Made by a program: the position numbers and the translations under genes | The notes under the pieces: model-generated | Seen by the model: the letters and a program-made list of their open reading frames with translations, nothing else | Told to the model about the DNA's origin: nothing | Databases searched by the model: none | Assembly (NCBI GenBank): GCA_005883575.1 | Contig: VBFH01000041.1 | Span: 1-41,453, forward strand | Origin: Chloroflexota bacterium | Lineage (GTDB): Bacteria > Chloroflexota > Dormibacteria > Dormibacterales > Dormibacteraceae | Length of the DNA: 41,453 nt | Reading direction: 5' to 3' | Shown here: positions 16,246 through 25,231 of the stretch, one piece after another | Layout: the number at the start of each line of letters is the position of its first letter | How positions within the stretch are numbered: the first letter of the stretch is position 1

Positions 16246-16625
16246 TGGCGCGCACTCAGACCCGGCGCCCACCCTCGAGCTGCCCGGTGTGCAACCACCG
16301 CCTGGCGACGACGCGCCTCAGCTGCCCCGCCTGCGACACCGAGCTGTCAGGTGCCTTCACGCAGTGTGAGTTCTGCGTCCTCACCGACGAAGACCGCGAG
16401 GTGCTGCGGGTCTTCCTCGCGTCGCGGGGAAACATGAAAGACCTCGAACGGCACCTTGGCGTCAGCTACCCGACCGCACGAGCGCGCTTCGACACGTTGC
16501 TCGGCAAGCTCGGGATCGAGCGTCCAGCCGCTCCCGCACCTTCACGGGTGGAGCTGATGGAGCAGGTGGCTCGCGGAGAGATCGACGTCGACGAGGCGCT
16601 GGCGCGCCTCAACAAAAACGGCTGA
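16245..16625 (+). CDS. DUF2089-family zinc-ribbon/HTH protein
   Basis: A 126-residue small regulator-like protein. Two CxxC pairs (C13/C16 and C27/C30) form a zinc ribbon, with a third pair CEFC at 41-44. A helix-turn-helix-like region follows (ASRGNMKDLERHLGVSYPT, about residues 60-78) and reads like a DNA-binding recognition helix. The tail (VELMEQVARGEIDVDEALARL) repeats the SHOCT-like pattern found at the N terminus of the preceding protein, suggesting that the two interact. The frame is open slightly upstream, but the ATG at 16245 overlapping the previous stop (TGATG) is the natural start. It may regulate its own operon; that is inference. Confidence 0.85.
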   Translation: MARTQTRRPPSSCPVCNHRLATTRLSCPACDTELSGAFTQCEFCVLTDEDREVLRVFLASRGNMKDLERHLGVSYPTARARFDTLLGKLGIERPAAPAPSRVELMEQVARGEIDVDEALARLNKNG

Positions 16626-16636
16626 GGAGGAGCGAG

Positions 16637-16822
16637 ATGATCCCGATGGAACCCGGCCCGGAAGACTTCGCGAGGATGCTGTCCGAGCAGCGCGCCCGCA
16701 TGGACGAGGCTCGCGCCATCGCCCGCTACGCGCACTCGCGCACCGGGCTGCTGACGAGATACCTGCGCCGCCTGGCGGACCGGATCGACCCTACCGGCGC
16801 GTCGCGCCGCGAGATCCGCTAG
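16637..16822 (+). CDS. Small hypothetical protein, 61 residues
   Basis: A short charged, helical protein with no family I recognise. It has a strong GAGGAGG ribosome site 9 nt before the ATG and sits 11 nt after the DUF2089 gene and 4 nt before the MFS gene on the same strand, so it is very likely translated. Residues 10-40 (EDFARMLSEQRARMDEARAI and on) are predicted helix, with a basic second half (RYLRRLADRID). No membrane segment. A second ATG three codons in is an alternative start. Confidence 0.65.
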   Translation: MIPMEPGPEDFARMLSEQRARMDEARAIARYAHSRTGLLTRYLRRLADRIDPTGASRREIR

Positions 16823-16826
16823 GCAC

Positions 16827-18110
16827 ATGGCGGGCGTTGTGAGCCAAACGCAAGCGATGGAAGAGCTGGTTCCTTCCCCGATCGATGCCACGCTGCGTCC
16901 ACGCCGGTGGACGGTCCTCGCATCGGGCCCGTTCCGCAAGCTTTGGGTGGCGACGACGCTGTCGCTGTTCGGCGACTTCTTCAGCTTCATCGCCATGGCG
17001 TGGCTCGTCCTGCAGCTGACCGGTTCCAGTCTCGCCCTCGGCACTGTCTTGGTCGTCCAGGCATTGCCAAGAGCGGTGCTCATGGTCGTCGGCGGCGCGC
17101 TGGCCGATCGCTTCTCGCCACGCCTGACCATGCTCGGGTCGATGGGGCTGCGCGCCGTCTTCGTCGCGCCCCTTGCGGTTCTCGTCCTCACCGGTCGGGT
17201 GCAGATGTGGGAGGTCTACGGAATTGCGGCGGTATTCGGCATCGTCGACGCGTTCTTCATGCCTGCTCGCAACTCGATCCTCCCCATGGTTGTCGACGAC
17301 CAACAGCTCGAGCCTGGTAACGCGGTCCTGAATGTGACGGCGCAAACCTCCGTCATCCTCGGCCCCGTGCTGGGCGGTCTCATCGTGGCCGGCCTCGGGA
17401 TCGGCTCGGCGTTTGCGGGGGACGCGGCGTGTTTCGCGCTTGGCCTTCTTTTCATCCTATGGCTGCCCGCAGCCGCCCGCACTGCGAGCGGCGAGGCGCA
17501 CCCCGGCGGTGGGCTCGGCGGACAGATCGAGGCCGGCCTCCGCTACGCCTGGGCTGACTTCGGCATCCGCGCGACACTCATCGTCGTCGCTGTCGTCGAT
17601 TTCGCCGCCAACGGCGCCCTGGGCGTTGGGCTTCCGACCCTCGCCCACGGGCGATTCGGCGCCGGCGCCGCGGGCCTTGGAATCCTGCTTGGGGCATGGG
17701 GAGTCGGCGCCACCGCCGGCGCCCTCGGCTCAGGCTTCGTGCCGCCGCCAAAGCGTTTCGGTTGGTTGATGGTGCTCCTATGCCTGTGGCTCGGACTCGG
17801 GGTCGGCGGGGTCGGCCTGCTCCCTTCGCTCCCGCCGGCGGCCGTCGCGATGGGTCTTTGCGGCGTCGCCACGGGGGTCGTCAACACCTACGGGGTGAGC
17901 TGGCTGCAGCGCCGCACCGACGCCGCCATGCAGGGACGCGTGATGTCCATCGTCATGCTCGCTTCCATGGGCCTCACGCCGGTCGCGTACGCGGCGTCAG
18001 GCACGGTCGCCGACGTCAACCCGACGCTGCTTTTCCTGATCGCCGGTGGTCTGATGCTGCTGTGCGCTGCCGGCACCGCCGCCAGCCCGCGCGTCCGCGC
18101 GCTTCGCTAG
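16827..18110 (+). CDS. MFS transporter (MFS_3/EntS-type exporter)
   Basis: A 427-residue membrane transporter with about 12 hydrophobic segments from residue 30 to 415. Motif A between helices 2 and 3 reads GGALADRFSPR. The opening FRKLWVATTLSLFGDFFSFIAMAWL is typical of the MFS_3 (DUF894/enterobactin-exporter-like) group, which mostly exports drugs, siderophores or small metabolites. The substrate is unknown. It is the last gene of the plus-strand operon behind the DUF2089 regulator, so its expression may depend on that system. The ATG is 4 nt after the previous stop. An in-frame ATG at codon 11 is an alternative start. Confidence 0.88.
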   Translation: MAGVVSQTQAMEELVPSPIDATLRPRRWTVLASGPFRKLWVATTLSLFGDFFSFIAMAWLVLQLTGSSLALGTVLVVQALPRAVLMVVGGALADRFSPRLTMLGSMGLRAVFVAPLAVLVLTGRVQMWEVYGIAAVFGIVDAFFMPARNSILPMVVDDQQLEPGNAVLNVTAQTSVILGPVLGGLIVAGLGIGSAFAGDAACFALGLLFILWLPAAARTASGEAHPGGGLGGQIEAGLRYAWADFGIRATLIVVAVVDFAANGALGVGLPTLAHGRFGAGAAGLGILLGAWGVGATAGALGSGFVPPPKRFGWLMVLLCLWLGLGVGGVGLLPSLPPAAVAMGLCGVATGVVNTYGVSWLQRRTDAAMQGRVMSIVMLASMGLTPVAYAASGTVADVNPTLLFLIAGGLMLLCAAGTAASPRVRALR

Positions 18111-18116
18111 CTCGGG

Positions 18117-19781
18117 CTACCTGATCCCTGCGGCCGCCAGCCCGGCCGCGTGCGCGGCGCCCGCGTCTTGCCCGGCGTCCAGGGCCTGGACGGCGGCCCC
18201 GGCAAAGGCGTGCGAGCGGTGCTGGTCGAGGTTCAGGTCGATGTTCGCGAGTGCGAACCACGCGCAGTAGGTCTGGCGCCCGTACGCCACGTTTTCGGGA
18301 GGCCTGCTCATCGCTGCGGTCGCCCACTGCACGGCGGTGGTGACGTCCTTCCCTGAAGCGAGCGCTTTGAAGGCGCCCTGGGCCGCGGCGTGGCAGGCGC
18401 TCGCCGGCGCCCCTCCCCTTTTCGCCCAGGCAAACCACTCGGCGTAGGAGCGGTCCTCTGCGGTCGGGCCCTGCGGGCCTTTCGCCGCCCTCGCCTGCTC
18501 GACGACCTGCCAGGTCGGCTTGGCCGTGGCGGGTTGCGTGGGCGCGGCCGGCGCCGGGGGGATCTGCGCCACAGGCAGCTGCCCGCCGGCGGTGGGAGGC
18601 GCAGGTGCTGACGGCGGCTGGGGCGCGGGATGGGCCGCAGGCTGCGCGGTCGCATGCGGGATCTGCTCTTTGGGCGAGAACCAGGTTGGCGTGCCGGGCT
18701 CGGCGGCCAGCGGCACTCGCGGCGCCCACGCCGGGACCTGGAGCGGGGCGGGCTGCTGCTCTCGGGGGGCGGCGGGCCCGGCCTCTGCCGCGGTTTGGGT
18801 GGGGGCCCACGTGGGTCGTGATGGCGGTCCGGCCTGCGCCGGGGCGACCGGGACTTGCTGGACTCCAGGAATCGTTTCCGGCTCGGTCGGCGGTGCCGTC
18901 TCGATCTGCGGGGCAGGAACTGGTGCCGGCCGAGCGGGTGGAGCTGGCGGCGGGGGTGGGGCTGCCGGCTGTGTCACCTGCCGGGCCGGGGCGGCGGGCG
19001 CACTCACCTCCGGCGCCGGCGTGATGGTGGGAGGGGTGGAGGCCGCGACCGGCGGCGGTGTGATGTGCGCCACGGGGGCGGCCGGCGTGGAGTCGAACGA
19101 GTCCGGCCAGCTCGGGATCGCCTGGGCGGGAGTCGCCGGCTCTTCCAGTTCGGAGGGAGGCGGCCAGGCCGGCATCGCGCGCTCGGTCGGCGGCTCTGGC
19201 GGCCAGATGTCGGTCTCTTCGGGAGGCGCCGGCGGGGATTCCGCGCGGGGCGGCCAGGTCGACTTGAGGGCGTCGGCGGCGACCGCCTTCGGTGGGTCGG
19301 TCAGGGGCGTGGCGGTCACCTCCGCTGCAGGCTCCTCCGCGGTCACCTCCTCCGTGGCCGCCTCCTCGGCGGCGGCAGGGGCCGGCGGCTCGCTCGCGAC
19401 GGCGTCCGACCATCGAGCCTTCTTCTCAGCGGGTTCGGCTTCGGGCTCGGGAGACGCCTCCTCCACCTCGGCGAAAGCCTCGCCGGGAGAAGTGGGCACG
19501 GTCTGAGCCCACTCCGGCGATTTGTTTCCAGGTTCGCCGTCGGTCGAGCTTTCGGGCTCGGCCCAATCGGGATCGCCTTTCCCCAACGGGAGCGGGGGTG
19601 GCAGCGCTTCGTCCGCTGTCGCCTGAGAGTCAGCCGCGTCGGCGCTGTCTTCGGCGGGAGCGACCGGCTCCGTTTCCGCCCAGACTCGCGCCGTCTCCCG
19701 AGTCGGGAGGGCGGCTACCGGTTCGTCAGCTGCGACCTCAGGCGGCGTTGAGTCGTCGGACACGGGCGGTTCAGTCTCCAA
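18117..19781 (-). CDS. Pro/Ala-rich protein with duplicated C-terminal WFA motif
   Basis: A 554-residue protein of unknown function. Residues 1-430 are low-complexity and disordered: an acidic Glu/Pro/Ala N-terminal third, then a Pro/Ala/Thr region with scattered Trp. The C-terminal 110 residues are different and contain two copies of one motif: RSYAEWFAWAKRGG (from 444) and QTYCAWFALANIDL (from 503). Each is followed by a His-Ala-rich helix with a Gly-Ala pair, then AL-x-x-G-x-D and an Ala-rich helix. No signal peptide or membrane helix. It follows the E1-alpha gene by 12 nt on the same strand and faces the convergent MFS gene. Its composition resembles the FHA protein linker at 4.6-6.1 kb, but there is no FHA domain. 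Confidence 0.7.
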   Translation of the reverse strand: METEPPVSDDSTPPEVAADEPVAALPTRETARVWAETEPVAPAEDSADAADSQATADEALPPPLPLGKGDPDWAEPESSTDGEPGNKSPEWAQTVPTSPGEAFAEVEEASPEPEAEPAEKKARWSDAVASEPPAPAAAEEAATEEVTAEEPAAEVTATPLTDPPKAVAADALKSTWPPRAESPPAPPEETDIWPPEPPTERAMPAWPPPSELEEPATPAQAIPSWPDSFDSTPAAPVAHITPPPVAASTPPTITPAPEVSAPAAPARQVTQPAAPPPPPAPPARPAPVPAPQIETAPPTEPETIPGVQQVPVAPAQAGPPSRPTWAPTQTAAEAGPAAPREQQPAPLQVPAWAPRVPLAAEPGTPTWFSPKEQIPHATAQPAAHPAPQPPSAPAPPTAGGQLPVAQIPPAPAAPTQPATAKPTWQVVEQARAAKGPQGPTAEDRSYAEWFAWAKRGGAPASACHAAAQGAFKALASGKDVTTAVQWATAAMSRPPENVAYGRQTYCAWFALANIDLNLDQHRSHAFAGAAVQALDAGQDAGAAHAAGLAAAGIR

Positions 19782-19793
19782 ATCGCCGTCAGT

Positions 19794-20825
19794 CTAGCGA
19801 TGAGCGTTTGATCTTGTATCCAGTTTGACCCCACCCTGGGCGAAGAGGTTTTTCATCGCGTCCTCGGGCACCGGGTCCGGCTGCTCCTCCGCCCAGTCAG
19901 CCGCGTCCGATGCCTCCTTGTCGCACCTCGACTGGACATCAGCCGCCCCATCTGGGGTGATCCAACCGCGTTCGATCAACCAGCCGGTGAAGCGAGCGAT
20001 CGGGTCGTGACCTGCGGCCTCGTCAACCTCTTCGGGCGTGCGGTACTTCAGGTGGTTGTCCTCCGACGTGTGGGCGTTGATCCGCCAGATCTTGGCGTCG
20101 ATCAGCGTCGGTCCCTTGCCACGCCGGGCACGCGTGACCGCCTCGCGGCACGCGGCGTAGCAGCCCGGCACGTCGGTGCCATCGAGAGTCGCACCCGCGA
20201 TCCCATAGCCGGCGGCGCGGTCGGCAACGTCAGGGTTCGCCATCTGCAGCCGGATCGGGACCGAGATCGCGTAGCTGTTGTTCTCACACACGAAGACGAT
20301 GGGCAGTCGGTGTACGGCCGCGAAGTTGACCCCTTCGTGGAACTCGCCCTGGCTCGTCGCCCCGTCGCCGAACGTGCACAGCGTGACGCTGCCTTCTCCC
20401 TTGAGCTTGGCCGCGTACGCGATGCCGGCGGCTTTGGGGATCCAGCTTGCGACCACCTGCGAGACCGACGCGATCTTCAGCTTGCGGTAGCTATAGCAGC
20501 CGCCGGGGATGTTCCTCCCCGCGGAGAGTGGATCACCCGCCTTGGCAAAGACAGCCAGCATCCACTCCTTCATCGTCAAGCCGCGCACGATCGCATTCGC
20601 CAGGCCGCGGTAGTGCGGCACGAGCCAGTCGTCGGGACCGATCGCAGCAGTCGACGCGACCTGGATGCCCTCATGTCCGCGGCTCGAGCCGACGAATGGA
20701 GCCCGGCCCTGCTTGACGAGGATGTGCATGCGGTCGTCGAGCGCCTTGGCCATGCACATCCAGCGGTGAAGGTTCAGGTACTCCTCGCGGGTGGCGGCGC
20801 CGGCGCGCGTGGTGGTCGCCATCAC
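19794..20825 (-). CDS. 2-oxoacid dehydrogenase E1 alpha subunit (orphan)
   Basis: Thiamine-diphosphate-dependent E1 alpha chain of a pyruvate or branched-chain 2-oxoacid dehydrogenase, 343 residues and full length. The ThDP motif runs from GDG at 153-155 to NN at 182-183 (GDGATSQGEFHEGVNFAA onward). The substrate-side SSRGHEGIQVA and the VPHYRGL segment are also present, as is the phosphorylation-loop-like region near residue 190 onward. E1 alpha normally needs an E1 beta partner encoded next to it, then E2. Here neither neighbour is E1 beta or E2, so partners must be elsewhere. The start is GTG (20825) overlapping the upstream stop as GTGA, or the adjoining ATG at 20822. It is co-directional and overlapping with the LeuA-like gene, so it may act on a 2-oxoacid made by that operon. 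Confidence 0.9.
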   Translation of the reverse strand: MMATTTRAGAATREEYLNLHRWMCMAKALDDRMHILVKQGRAPFVGSSRGHEGIQVASTAAIGPDDWLVPHYRGLANAIVRGLTMKEWMLAVFAKAGDPLSAGRNIPGGCYSYRKLKIASVSQVVASWIPKAAGIAYAAKLKGEGSVTLCTFGDGATSQGEFHEGVNFAAVHRLPIVFVCENNSYAISVPIRLQMANPDVADRAAGYGIAGATLDGTDVPGCYAACREAVTRARRGKGPTLIDAKIWRINAHTSEDNHLKYRTPEEVDEAAGHDPIARFTGWLIERGWITPDGAADVQSRCDKEASDAADWAEEQPDPVPEDAMKNLFAQGGVKLDTRSNAHR

Positions 20826-22210
20826 GTGGTCGATTTGGGCAGGAACGCGGTCGCGATGTCGACCACTTCGTCCGCGGTCAGTCCCATCCGGTTCAGGTGA
20901 TCGTAGTAGCGGCGGTGAAAATCCGAGAAGTCGCTGCGCTCGGCGCGCTCCTCGCGGATGCGCTTGACCTCGGCGAGCACCATCGCGACCAGTTCCGGCT
21001 CGGGGCTGATGCCCGCGTGGCGCAGCGCGTGCTCGATGACCAGCGCGCCCGAGTGCTTTCCGTAGACGTAGGTGATGTCCGCGCCGAGGTCGGCGGGCGG
21101 GATGAACTGATAGATCGCGGGATGGATGAGCATGCCGGCGGTGTGGATCCCCGACTCGTGGCTGAAAACGTTGAGGCCGATGCCCGGCTCGGTCGGCTGG
21201 ACCGGAATGCCGCTCATCCTCTCAAGGTGGCGCGCCAGGTCGCGCAGCTTTTCGTACTTGAAGTTTGGGATCTCGATGCCGAAGAGATAGCGCAGCTGCA
21301 GAAGGACCTGGTGCATGGGCGCATTGCCGGTGCGCTCGCCGATGCCGTTGACGCTGGTCGTGAAGACCTCAGCGCCAGAGCCGAGCGCCATCACGGTATT
21401 CCACGCGCCGAGGCCGAGGTCGTTGTGGAAGTGCACGACAAGCGGGGCATCGGGCGCGGCGGCCTTGATCGCGGGGATGTACTCGCGGACCGAGAATGGC
21501 GAGTAGCAGCCGACGGTGTCCGGGGTGGAAGGCCGCGTCCCCCCCGCCTTCAATCCCTTGCGATGGATGTCGCCGATGTAGTCGACGTCGGCGCGGCTGC
21601 CGTCCTCGCCACCGAACTCGATCGACGTCGCGCCCTGCTCGCGTGCGTATCGGATCGCCTCGCACATCATGCGGAGGTTGGCCTCGCGGTAGTAGGAGAC
21701 CGGGAGCTCGAGCCACTCCGACTCGGGGATCCCATCGCGGTGCAGCAGGGTCTTGCCGAGCTTGTACTTGACGTGCAGGTCGGAGGCTGACGTGAAGATG
21801 AAGTAGGTGACCTCGTCGCGCTCGTAGCCGAGCTTGTCGATCACGCGCATCGTGGCGTCGATGTCGCCCTTCGTCGAGCGCATCATGCACACGACCTCGA
21901 TGTCGGGCCGGAGCTCACCGCGCTTGCGTCCGCCGAGGACAAGGCGCAGCGTCTCGCGCTCGCCTTCGGACACGGACGGAAAGCCGACGTCCATGATGTG
22001 GACACCGATGTCGGACAGCATTCGCGCCAGCTCGTACTTGTCCTTGGGCGTGATCGCAACGCCGGGCATCTGCTCGCCGTCGCGAAGCGTGTCGTCGTAG
22101 ATACGGATCCGGTCTGGCGGAGGGAACTTCAGGTCATGGGCGAACCGTTGGGGGTCGCGAGCCAGCTCCTCGAGCGGCTCCTGAAGCTCAACCGGTTTTA
22201 GATCATCCAC
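20822..22210 (-). CDS. LeuA/homocitrate-synthase-family acyltransferase
   Basis: HMGL-like TIM-barrel enzyme that condenses acetyl-CoA with a 2-oxoacid. It has DDTLRDGEQMPG (R43, D44), the metal-site HFHND (H260, H262), the NGIGERTGNA loop (289-297) and the HESGIHTAGML/VYGKHSG segments. At 462 residues it lacks the LeuA C-terminal allosteric domain and instead has a helical tail of about 100 residues. That layout matches homocitrate synthase or related enzymes as well as isopropylmalate synthase or citramalate synthase. The GTG start overlaps the end of leuD by 8 nt. With LeuB-, LeuC- and LeuD-like genes it forms a full 2-oxoacid elongation set. The true 2-oxoacid substrate is not decided by sequence. 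Confidence 0.85.
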   Translation of the reverse strand: MDDLKPVELQEPLEELARDPQRFAHDLKFPPPDRIRIYDDTLRDGEQMPGVAITPKDKYELARMLSDIGVHIMDVGFPSVSEGERETLRLVLGGRKRGELRPDIEVVCMMRSTKGDIDATMRVIDKLGYERDEVTYFIFTSASDLHVKYKLGKTLLHRDGIPESEWLELPVSYYREANLRMMCEAIRYAREQGATSIEFGGEDGSRADVDYIGDIHRKGLKAGGTRPSTPDTVGCYSPFSVREYIPAIKAAAPDAPLVVHFHNDLGLGAWNTVMALGSGAEVFTTSVNGIGERTGNAPMHQVLLQLRYLFGIEIPNFKYEKLRDLARHLERMSGIPVQPTEPGIGLNVFSHESGIHTAGMLIHPAIYQFIPPADLGADITYVYGKHSGALVIEHALRHAGISPEPELVAMVLAEVKRIREERAERSDFSDFHRRYYDHLNRMGLTADEVVDIATAFLPKSTT

Positions 22211-22745
22211 GAGTCGGCGACATCCGGCGCCGCTCTTCCAGCCGCTTGCGCACCCACGGGACCAGGCCGCCCATGCGAAGGAGGTCGCTCATGAACTTGG
22301 GGAAGGGCTCGGCGCGATATTCATCGCCCTTTGTGAAGTTGCGGATGATGCCTTCTTCGAGGTCGACTTCCAGCTCGTCGCCCTCCTCGACGGCTTCAGC
22401 CGCTTGCGGCGACTGGAGGATCGGGTAGCCCATGTTGATCGCGTTGCGAAAGAAGATGCGCGCGAACGAGTCGGCGATCACCAGCGAGATGCCGACGCCG
22501 CGGATCGCCACGGGCGCGATCTCACGCGAGGAGCCGCAGCCGAAGTTGGAGCCGCCGACCAGGATGTCGCCCTGCGCGACTCCTGGCGCCCACGTCTCGT
22601 GACCGGGCACTCCCTCCATCGCATGCTTGCCCAGCTCTTTCTCGTCGAGCGAATAGATCGCGTACTTGGCCGGGATGATCTGGTCGGTGTCGATGTTGTC
22701 ACCGAATTTCCACGCCTTGCCGCGAATGACTTTGGGGAGAGTCAT
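22203..22745 (-). CDS. leuD: 3-isopropylmalate dehydratase small subunit (LeuD-like)
   Basis: Swivel subunit of an aconitase-family dehydratase, 180 residues. It has the GSNFGCGSSREIAPVAIRG loop (substrate binding), followed by IADSFARIFFRNAINMG, as in LeuD/HacB of the short type. It pairs with the large Fe-S subunit upstream. The frame is open 41 codons further upstream, but the MTLPKVIRGKAWKF start at 22745 is the true N terminus. An exact copy of the first 13 codons lies 155 nt upstream at the leuC stop. The ancestral start was therefore probably at 22900, overlapping leuC as ATGA. The present ATG is separated from leuC by the inserted segment, which may change its translation. Confidence 0.9.
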   Translation of the reverse strand: MTLPKVIRGKAWKFGDNIDTDQIIPAKYAIYSLDEKELGKHAMEGVPGHETWAPGVAQGDILVGGSNFGCGSSREIAPVAIRGVGISLVIADSFARIFFRNAINMGYPILQSPQAAEAVEEGDELEVDLEEGIIRNFTKGDEYRAEPFPKFMSDLLRMGGLVPWVRKRLEERRRMSPTRG

Positions 22746-22900
22746 TGTGGTCGTCCCGCGTCGCCCGGCTTTGCCGGGCGACCGCACCGACCCACGAAAG
22801 CCGACATCGATACGAGTCCCTCGGGGGGGTTCCGCAGGGGGGGCCTGACCCCCCTGCGCTTTTTCCACGCCTTGCCGCGAATGACTTTGGGGAGAGTCAT
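22707..22900 (-). repeat. 39-bp exact direct repeat flanking a 116-bp insert at leuC-leuD
   Basis: 22707-22745 and 22862-22900 are identical over 39 bp. Each encodes the LeuD N terminus from its ATG (MTLPKVIRGKAWK). Between them lie 116 bp of G/C-box sequence with two strong hairpins: 22760-22782 (10-bp stem GTCGCCCGGC/GCCGGGCGAC, TTT loop) and 22833-22858 (10-bp stem with six G:C pairs). From the upstream ATG a 52-codon frame runs through the insert and ends in a TGA that overlaps the functional leuD ATG. Ribosomes leaving leuC could thus be passed through a short peptide to leuD. It looks like a small palindromic element with a long target duplication. Confidence 0.85.
22833..22865 (+). terminator. 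G/C-rich hairpin with T-run (plus-strand reading)
   Basis: A 10-bp stem (22833-22842 with 22849-22858, CGCAGGGGGG against CCCCCCTGCG) is followed on the plus strand by C and five T, the form of an intrinsic terminator. All genes here are on the minus strand, so it would stop antisense transcription. In the operon mRNA it is simply a stable hairpin. Confidence 0.35.
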
Positions 22901-24186
22901 CGGATCGCCGCGGGCATCTTCTTGAGGACTTCGCTCGGGTGCGAGATCACGCCGGTGACCGCGCTCGCGGCGGCGACGGCGGGATTCGACAGATAGACCT
23001 GCGCCTTAGGGTGGCCCATGCGGCCCGGAAAGTTGCGGTTGGTGGTGCTCAAGCAGACCTCTCCCTCACCGAGCACGCCCATGTGCCCGCCAAGGCACGC
23101 ACCGCACGTCGCCGTGGTCCAGGCCGCGCCGGCGGCGAGGAATGTGCCGATTAGCCCCTCCTTCTCGGCCTGGATCGCGACCTGGTGCGACGACGGCGTG
23201 ATGATCAGCCTGACACCCGGTGCGACCTTGTGGTTCTCCAGCACCGCCGCCGCGCGCCGGAGGTCTGTGATTCGCGAGTTGGTGCAGGAACCGATGAAGA
23301 CCTGGTCGAGCTTCGTGCCGGCGACCTCGGACAGGGGCGCGTAGTTGTCCGGCGACATCGGCTTGGCGACGCCGAGCTCGACCTTCTCGGCGTCGAACTC
23401 GAAGACCTTCTCGTACTCCGCGTCCGGATCCGATGTGACCGACGTGTATTCACGCTTGGCGCGAACGTCGAGATACTCCTTGGTGACGCCGTCGAACTCC
23501 ATGATTCCGTTCTTCGCGCCCGCCTCGATCGCCATGTTGGTCATGGTCAGACGCGCTTCCATGTCGATGTGGCGGAGGGCTTCGCCGGTGTGCTCCATCG
23601 CCTTGGACCGCGCACCGTCGACGCCGATCTGACCGATCACGTACAGGATCAGGTCCTTCGCCTCGACCCATTCCTTGAGGCGGTTGCGGTAGACAAACTT
23701 CAGCGTCTCGGGGACGCGGAACCATAGCTCGCCCAGCGCAAGCACGCAGGCCAGGTCGGTCGAGCCGATGCCGGTGGCGAAGTTGTTGAGGGCGCCGTAC
23801 GTGCACGAATGGGAGTCCGCGCCGACGATCAGCTCGCCTGGCAGCACGAGCCCGTTCTCGGGCAGCACCGTGTGGCAGATGCCGCCCTGGCCGACCTCGA
23901 AGTACCACTTGATGCCCATGTCATGCGAGAACTCGCGGGTCAGGCGGCCGAGCGTCGCGCTGGCGGCATCTTTCGCAGGCTGGAAGTGGTCCTGGGTGAC
24001 CGCGACACGGTCCGGATCCCAGATCTTCTCGGCGCCCATCTGCTCCCGCATGATCTTTCCGGCAGGCGGGATGGTGAGGTCGTGGCCCATCGCGAAATCG
24101 ACCTTGGCCAGGACCAGGTCGCCGGGCCGCACGCTGTCGCGCCCAGCGCCGCGGGCCAGGATCTTCTCCGTCATCGTCATGCCCAT
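22897..24186 (-). CDS. leuC: 3-isopropylmalate dehydratase large subunit (LeuC-like)
   Basis: Aconitase-superfamily Fe-S large subunit of 429 residues, the size of the archaeal-type LeuC/HacA group rather than the 470-residue E. coli form. The three 4Fe-4S cysteines are C301 (IGSCTNSR) and C361/C364 (TATCGACLGG). The substrate/solvent segments VTQDHFQPAKD and GADSHSCTYGALN are present. It isomerises a 2- to a 3-hydroxy dicarboxylic acid together with LeuD; homologues of this size also serve homocitrate, citramalate or 2,3-dimethylmalate. The ATG at 24186 is 13 nt after the leuB stop. Two more in-frame ATGs (codons 3 and 5) are alternative starts. Its stop overlaps the duplicated leuD start as ATGA. 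Confidence 0.9.
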   Translation of the reverse strand: MGMTMTEKILARGAGRDSVRPGDLVLAKVDFAMGHDLTIPPAGKIMREQMGAEKIWDPDRVAVTQDHFQPAKDAASATLGRLTREFSHDMGIKWYFEVGQGGICHTVLPENGLVLPGELIVGADSHSCTYGALNNFATGIGSTDLACVLALGELWFRVPETLKFVYRNRLKEWVEAKDLILYVIGQIGVDGARSKAMEHTGEALRHIDMEARLTMTNMAIEAGAKNGIMEFDGVTKEYLDVRAKREYTSVTSDPDAEYEKVFEFDAEKVELGVAKPMSPDNYAPLSEVAGTKLDQVFIGSCTNSRITDLRRAAAVLENHKVAPGVRLIITPSSHQVAIQAEKEGLIGTFLAAGAAWTTATCGACLGGHMGVLGEGEVCLSTTNRNFPGRMGHPKAQVYLSNPAVAAASAVTGVISHPSEVLKKMPAAIR

Positions 24187-24199
24187 CGGCGTCTGCTCT

Positions 24200-25223
<1,024 letters not shown>

Positions 25224-25231
<8 letters not shown>

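Noticed and set aside
22203-22868. leuD start at 22868 giving a 221-residue protein
   Set aside because: The extra 41 residues read through the insert and are not LeuD-like; the duplicate start at 22745 gives the proper N terminus.
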